This document shows, piece by piece, positions 6,225 to 9,883 of a stretch of DNA of 9,883 bases; position 1 is the first letter of the stretch, and every line of letters starts with the position of its first letter. The stretch comes from an uncultured Clostridia bacterium. Lineage in GTDB: Bacteria > Bacillota > Clostridia > TANB77 > CAG-508. The notes under the pieces are model-generated. The model was not told the origin of the DNA. It saw nothing but the letters and a program-made list of their open reading frames with translations, and ran no database searches. The stretch spans positions 1 through 9,883 of the forward strand of contig CANRLE010000038.1 of NCBI GenBank assembly GCA_947631385.1. The letters run 5' to 3'. The translations under genes and the position numbers were made by a program.

Positions 6225-7076
6225 TTATATAATTATATCTCTTTTTAATAATTCTTTTTCTATTATACCAATACCAATAAACTTATCATTACTATATATG
6301 CGATATATTCCATCTTTTTCGTTTGTTGTTAATTTTACACCATTTAAAAATAATGATAATTTTTTTTCAGTTAATGAAATTGATGGCTTAGCTTTGAATA
6401 ATTCTTCTATTGAAATATATGAGAATTCTCCTTGTTGCAAGTCTTCTATGGTAATAGCTTGTTTTATAGAAAAATCTCCTACTTTTATTCTATGCAATGA
6501 AGACATATAACCAACTGTACCTAATTTTTCTGCTATGTCTTCACACAAACTTCTTATGTATGTTCCCTTTGAGCAATGTACTCGAAATTCAATTTGGTTA
6601 CTATTCTTTTCTATTTTTAATAATTGAATTTCACAAATCTCAATATGTCGCGGTTCAACTTGTACCTGCTTTCCTTGTCTTGCATATTCATACAATTTTT
6701 TACCTTTTACTTTTATAGCTGAATACATTGGTGGCATTTGTTCTTGTTTTCCTATAAATGTCTGCAATGTTGCTTCAATTACTTCTTTCTGCCAAATATT
6801 TTCTGGTATATTCTTTTCATCAATTATATTACCTTCACTATCAGCTGTTTCTGTTTTCTTTCCTAATGTTAATTGCACATCATATACTTTATCATGATTA
6901 ATTAAGTATTTAGAACATAAAGTGCCTTTCCCTATTAATAATGGCAACACTCCTGTTGCCATTGGATCTAATGTTCCTGTATGTCCTACTTTTTCATTAA
7001 GTATTTTTTTTGCTTTTTGTACTATATCATGTGAAGTACAATTTTTTGATTTATTTACTATTATTATTCCGTCCAT
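6225..7076 (-). CDS. truB: tRNA pseudouridine(55) synthase TruB
   Basis: Converts U55 of the tRNA T-loop to pseudouridine. 283 residues, usual for the family. MDGIIIVNKSKNCTSHDIV is the standard opening, and GHTGTLDPMATGVLPLLIG carries the catalytic Asp at residue 37. Other typical blocks are KVYDVQLTLGKKTETADSEG, QMPPMYSAIKVKGKKLYEYAR and the SKGTYIRSLCEDIAEKLG segment, with a PUA-like C-terminal part ending in KFIGIGIIEKELLKRD. The open frame extends 34 codons further upstream to 7178, but that extension lies inside nrnA and is Arg/Lys/Ser-rich with no TruB similarity. The ATG at 7074-7076 is therefore the start. It overlaps the end of nrnA by 13 bp and has only a weak Shine-Dalgarno, which suggests translational coupling. 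Confidence 0.96.
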   Translation of the reverse strand: MDGIIIVNKSKNCTSHDIVQKAKKILNEKVGHTGTLDPMATGVLPLLIGKGTLCSKYLINHDKVYDVQLTLGKKTETADSEGNIIDEKNIPENIWQKEVIEATLQTFIGKQEQMPPMYSAIKVKGKKLYEYARQGKQVQVEPRHIEICEIQLLKIEKNSNQIEFRVHCSKGTYIRSLCEDIAEKLGTVGYMSSLHRIKVGDFSIKQAITIEDLQQGEFSYISIEELFKAKPSISLTEKKLSLFLNGVKLTTNEKDGIYRIYSNDKFIGIGIIEKELLKRDIII

Positions 7077-8017
7077 TTTCTTATTTCTTTCATCAATTTT
7101 TCTTTTACTTCTTCTACATTTCCTTGGATTAATGCACCTGCAGCTCTTGGATGACCTCCTCCTCCAAATAATAAGCAAATATCAGATACATTAATATCAT
7201 CTTCAGAACGTAAAGATACTTTATAAGCATTTTCATTATCTTTTTGTCTAATAAATATTGATACTTTGACTCCTTCAATATCTTTTCCTATATCTACTAA
7301 TCCTTCATGGTCACCAGGTTCAGCATTCACTTCTAATTCATCTTGAGAATTAATATAAGAAAAAGAAACCTGACCACCTTCTAATAGTTCAAGCCTATCA
7401 ATTACCCTTTTTGTCAATTCAAAATTTGCTTTAGTTTTTGTCCCCATCGCTCTTTTATAAATGTATGGTATATCTACTCCTAAGCGTATCAATTCTGCTG
7501 TATACTCAAAAGTATCTGGAGTGATACCTCTATAACGAAATCCACCTGTATCTGTTATAATACCAGTCATGATACAAGTTCCAATTTCTTTTGAAATTGG
7601 AATTTCATAGTACTCTGACATACTAACTAATATTTCACAACATGCTGGTGCAACTGGATTTACATAGTTTAAGTCTCCATACATATTATTACTTCCATGA
7701 TGATCGATTACAATTGTTTTCTTAGCATTTTCAAAATACTGATTTTGCGCTAATCTTTTTAAGTTAGCACAATCTACTGAAATCGCTAAATCATATTTTT
7801 GGATTTCAGAATCTACTTTTATATCTTCAGCTGAAGGCAAGAAACGAAATAATCTAGAATACTCAGGAATAATAACATCCGCATTTTTTCCTAGTTTTTC
7901 AATAATTAATTTCATAGCTAAAGCACTTCCAACTGCATCTCCATCTGGAGATTCATGTGTTAAAATTACAATTTTTTCAGCTTGTTTTATTTCTTTTAAA
8001 ATTTCATCTAATGTCAT
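7064..8017 (-). CDS. nrnA: DHH/DHHA1 phosphoesterase, NrnA type (oligoribonuclease / pAp phosphatase)
   Basis: Members of this family degrade short oligoribonucleotides (nanoRNA) and dephosphorylate 3'-phosphoadenosine 5'-phosphate in the cytoplasm, using metal ions. 317 residues, normal length. All signature motifs are present: THESPDGDAVGS (Asp25, Asp27), VDCAN (Asp82), IDHHGSN (105-107), TDTGGF (Asp156) and the DHHA1 substrate loop GGGGHPRAAG (285-294). The ATG at 8015-8017 has GAGGAG overlapping the rbfA stop codon. rbfA and nrnA are separated by 3 bp. This position between rbfA and truB is common in Bacillota. Specific substrate preference cannot be read from sequence. Confidence 0.93.
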   Translation of the reverse strand: MTLDEILKEIKQAEKIVILTHESPDGDAVGSALAMKLIIEKLGKNADVIIPEYSRLFRFLPSAEDIKVDSEIQKYDLAISVDCANLKRLAQNQYFENAKKTIVIDHHGSNNMYGDLNYVNPVAPACCEILVSMSEYYEIPISKEIGTCIMTGIITDTGGFRYRGITPDTFEYTAELIRLGVDIPYIYKRAMGTKTKANFELTKRVIDRLELLEGGQVSFSYINSQDELEVNAEPGDHEGLVDIGKDIEGVKVSIFIRQKDNENAYKVSLRSEDDINVSDICLLFGGGGHPRAAGALIQGNVEEVKEKLMKEIRKWTE

Positions 8018-8020
8018 ATT

Positions 8021-8380
8021 TTACTCCTCTTTTTTAGGCATAATTTCTTTTAATATATTATCAATTTTTGCCCCATATTCTAAAGAATCATCAAATTCAA
8101 ATATCAACTCTGGCGTATTTCTTAAGTTTACTCTCTTAGCTAATTCACTTCTAATAAAACCAGAAGATTTTTTCAAAGCTGCTAATGTTTCTTTGTTATT
8201 TTTTGAATTTAATATACTAACATATATTTTAGCATATTTTAAATCATTAGTAACCTTTACTTTAGTTACACTAATTAACCCAGTCGCATTAGGATTTTTT
8301 AATTCATAGCTAATAATTTGACTAAGTTCTTTTCTATATTCTTCTTCAATACGCCCTAATCTTGTATTACTTTCTGGCAA
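8021..8380 (-). CDS. rbfA: Ribosome-binding factor A
   Basis: Small KH-fold protein that binds the 30S subunit and helps late maturation of 16S rRNA, especially in the cold. 119 residues, usual length. The sequence shows the family pattern: RLGRIEEEYRKELSQII near the start, NPNATGLISVTKVKVTNDL then AKIYVSIL in the middle, and RVNLRNTPELIFEFDDSLEYGAKIDNIL near the end. The start is TTG at 8378-8380, chosen because GGGAGGAGA precedes it at good spacing and the protein opens with the expected MPESNTRLGRI. It follows infB by 47 bp that include a hairpin. Confidence 0.95.
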   Translation of the reverse strand: MPESNTRLGRIEEEYRKELSQIISYELKNPNATGLISVTKVKVTNDLKYAKIYVSILNSKNNKETLAALKKSSGFIRSELAKRVNLRNTPELIFEFDDSLEYGAKIDNILKEIMPKKEE

Positions 8381-8397
8381 ATTATTCTCCTCCCTTT

Positions 8398-8426
8398 AAG
8401 GATTATGGGGCCGTCCCCAAATCCTT
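8398..8426. repeat. Strong intercistronic hairpin between infB and rbfA
   Basis: AAGGATT (8398-8404), a bulged A, TGGGG (8406-8410), loop CCGT, then CCCCA and AATCCTT (to 8426) give a 12-bp stem with one bulge. It starts one base after the infB stop codon. No U-tract follows; the rbfA ribosome binding site comes next. It is therefore not a terminator. The GGGGACGGCCCC core (read on minus) is GC-rich in an A/T-rich setting and resembles REP-type palindromes. It may protect the infB message or tune rbfA expression. Confidence 0.7.
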
Positions 8427-8427
8427 A

Positions 8428-9883
8428 TTATCTTTTTACTTCTTCCATAACATACACTTCTATAATGTCTCCCTCTTTAATGTCATTATAATTTTCAATT
8501 TGAATTCCACACTCAAATCCTTTACCTACTTCTTTTACTTCATCCTTAAATCTCTTTAATGTTGCTAAATGACCTTCATGAATAACAACATTATCACGAA
8601 TTATTCTCACTCCTGCATTTCTTTCTACTTTTCCATCTAGTACATATCCACCAGCAACTGTTCCAACATTTGAAATTCTAAATGTTTGTCTTACTTCTAC
8701 ATTTCCAATTACTTTTTCAATGAATTCAGGATCTAACATTCCTTTCATAGCTGCTTCTACATCATCAATTGCTTGGTAAATTATAGAATATTGCTTGATT
8801 TCTACTTCTTCTTTTTCTGCCATATCTTTTGCCATGTTATCTGGTCTTACATTAAATGCAATGATAATAGCATTAGATACTTTTGCTAATGTAACATCAG
8901 ATTGATTAACTGCTCCTACTGCAGCATGAATTACTTTTACCCTAACTTCATCATTAGCCAATTTTTCTAAAGACTGTTTTACAGCTTCTACTGAACCTTG
9001 TACATCTGCTTTGACAATTAAGTTCAATACTTTTAAGTTACCTTCTTCCATTTGACTAAATAAATTGTCTAAAGTAACTTTTGTAGTGCTATTAATTGCT
9101 TGCTCTCTTTCTTGACGTTTTCTTCTTTCTATTAAATGTTTTGCCATTTTTTCATTTTTTACTTCATAGAAAGTATCTCCAGCAGAAGGAACTTCTGTTA
9201 ATCCCATGATTTCTACTGGTGTAGATGGTTTTGCAAATTTTACAGATTTTCCTTTATCATCTTTCATTGCTCTAATTCTACCAATAGATGAACCTACTAC
9301 AATTGTATCTCCAACATCTAAAGTTCCCCTTTGAACCAACATAGTTGCAATAGCTCCTTTAGATTTATCTAGTCTTGCTTCAATAACTGTTCCTTTAGCT
9401 TGCTTATTAGGATTTGCTTTTAATTCTAATACATCAGCTTGTAATAACACCATTTCTAGCAATTGGTCAATATTTTCATGTTTCTTTGCAGAAATTGGCA
9501 CATAAATAGTGTCTCCACCCCATTCTTCTGGTACTAATTCATAAGCCATTAATTCCTGTTTTACTTTTTCTATATTAGCATCTGGTAAATCAATTTTGTT
9601 AATAGCTACAATAATTGGAATTCCTGCTGATTTAGCATGATTAATAGCTTCTATTGTCTGTGGTTTTACTCCATCATTTGCAGCTACAACTAAAATAGCA
9701 ATATCTGTAATTTGAGCACCTCTAGCTCTCATAGCAGTAAAAGCTTCATGTCCAGGAGTATCTAAGAAGGTTATTTCTCTATCTTTTACTTTTACTTTAT
9801 AAGCACCAATTGCTTGAGTAATTCCTCCCGCTTCTCCTTCTATTACATTTGTTTTTCTAACAGCATCTAAAAGTGATGTCTTA
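8428..9883 (-). CDS. infB: Translation initiation factor IF-2, N-terminus beyond the right edge
   Basis: GTPase that brings initiator tRNA to the 30S subunit and promotes joining of the 50S. The 484 residues in the window start at the Lys of the G1 motif (KTSLLDAVRK); the frame is open to the edge, so the variable N-terminal part and the GHVDHG of G1 are missing. Visible: G2 region EAGGITQAIGAY, G3 DTPGHEAF with the catalytic-type His, G4 NKID, G5 ISAKK, then domain II (KAKGTVIEARLDKSKGAIATMLV region), domain III (LNLIVKADVQGSVEAV) and C-terminal domain (AAMKGMLDPEF, EVRQTF, GTVAGGYV, KRFKDEVKEV). The Ala in TQAIGAY replaces the His of, for example, the B. subtilis protein (TQHIGAY). First gene of the operon seen here. 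Confidence 0.97.
   Translation of the reverse strand, partial: KTSLLDAVRKTNVIEGEAGGITQAIGAYKVKVKDREITFLDTPGHEAFTAMRARGAQITDIAILVVAANDGVKPQTIEAINHAKSAGIPIIVAINKIDLPDANIEKVKQELMAYELVPEEWGGDTIYVPISAKKHENIDQLLEMVLLQADVLELKANPNKQAKGTVIEARLDKSKGAIATMLVQRGTLDVGDTIVVGSSIGRIRAMKDDKGKSVKFAKPSTPVEIMGLTEVPSAGDTFYEVKNEKMAKHLIERRKRQEREQAINSTTKVTLDNLFSQMEEGNLKVLNLIVKADVQGSVEAVKQSLEKLANDEVRVKVIHAAVGAVNQSDVTLAKVSNAIIIAFNVRPDNMAKDMAEKEEVEIKQYSIIYQAIDDVEAAMKGMLDPEFIEKVIGNVEVRQTFRISNVGTVAGGYVLDGKVERNAGVRIIRDNVVIHEGHLATLKRFKDEVKEVGKGFECGIQIENYNDIKEGDIIEVYVMEEVKR

Noticed and set aside
7077..7178. Upstream extension of truB by 34 codons
   Set aside because: It overlaps the end of nrnA in another frame, has an atypical Arg/Lys/Ser composition, and the TruB family begins at MDGI.
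1..9883. Template repeat, reverse transcriptase or accessory Avd gene of a retroelement within the window
   Set aside because: I looked by eye for a second copy of either GC-rich patch and for a reverse transcriptase frame (a YxDD motif) and found none. Any retroelement must be outside.
1..9883. CRISPR array, tRNA, rRNA or insertion sequence
   Set aside because: No regularly spaced repeats, no cloverleaf or rRNA-like segments and no transposase frames were seen.

Overview
The window is low-GC, strongly A/T-biased DNA in which every convincing gene lies on the minus strand. The gene order infB-rbfA-nrnA-truB, the AGGAGG-type ribosome binding sites, the TTG/GTG starts and a class A penicillin-binding protein with a lysine-rich cytoplasmic tail all suggest a Bacillota bacterium. 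A Clostridia-like, possibly uncultured gut lineage is the best guess; this is inference from style and gene families, not a database match.

Layout in transcription order (right to left). A housekeeping operon enters from the right edge: infB (5' end missing), rbfA, an nrnA-type DHH phosphoesterase, truB, and a conserved-looking protein of unknown function. Its genes are packed with 47 bp or less between them; nrnA and truB overlap. A hairpin sits in the infB-rbfA gap, and a weak terminator-like hairpin follows the operon at about 5073-5109. About 320 bp of non-coding sequence follows, with one palindrome.

Next come two paralogous surface-protein genes. Each begins with a type IV prepilin-like leader and hydrophobic helix. 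The two leaders, and a 51-bp identical block upstream of each, are duplicated about 1.66 kb apart. Downstream of the leader the proteins differ completely. The first (3575-4916) carries a head ending in YWLAS...AVRPVV and is interrupted by a +1-type frameshift. The second (1886-3253) carries a head that looks like the formylglycine-generating-enzyme/C-type-lectin (FGE/CLec) fold. Each appears to have its own promoter and terminator.

The most interesting signal is that each head has a sharply bounded patch of GC-rich, C-ending, coding-strand adenine-poor sequence (about 3740-3892 and 1898-2012) inside otherwise A-rich genes. Position, fold and base composition match what adenine-specific mutagenic retrohoming by a diversity-generating retroelement (DGR) leaves in a variable region. 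No reverse transcriptase and no template repeat are in the window, so the retroelement, if it exists, is elsewhere. The working model is a pilin-like stalk displaying hypermutable binding heads.

The left end holds the first 563 codons of a class A penicillin-binding protein, running off the left edge before its KTG motif. It is separated from the second pilin-like gene by a good rho-independent terminator.
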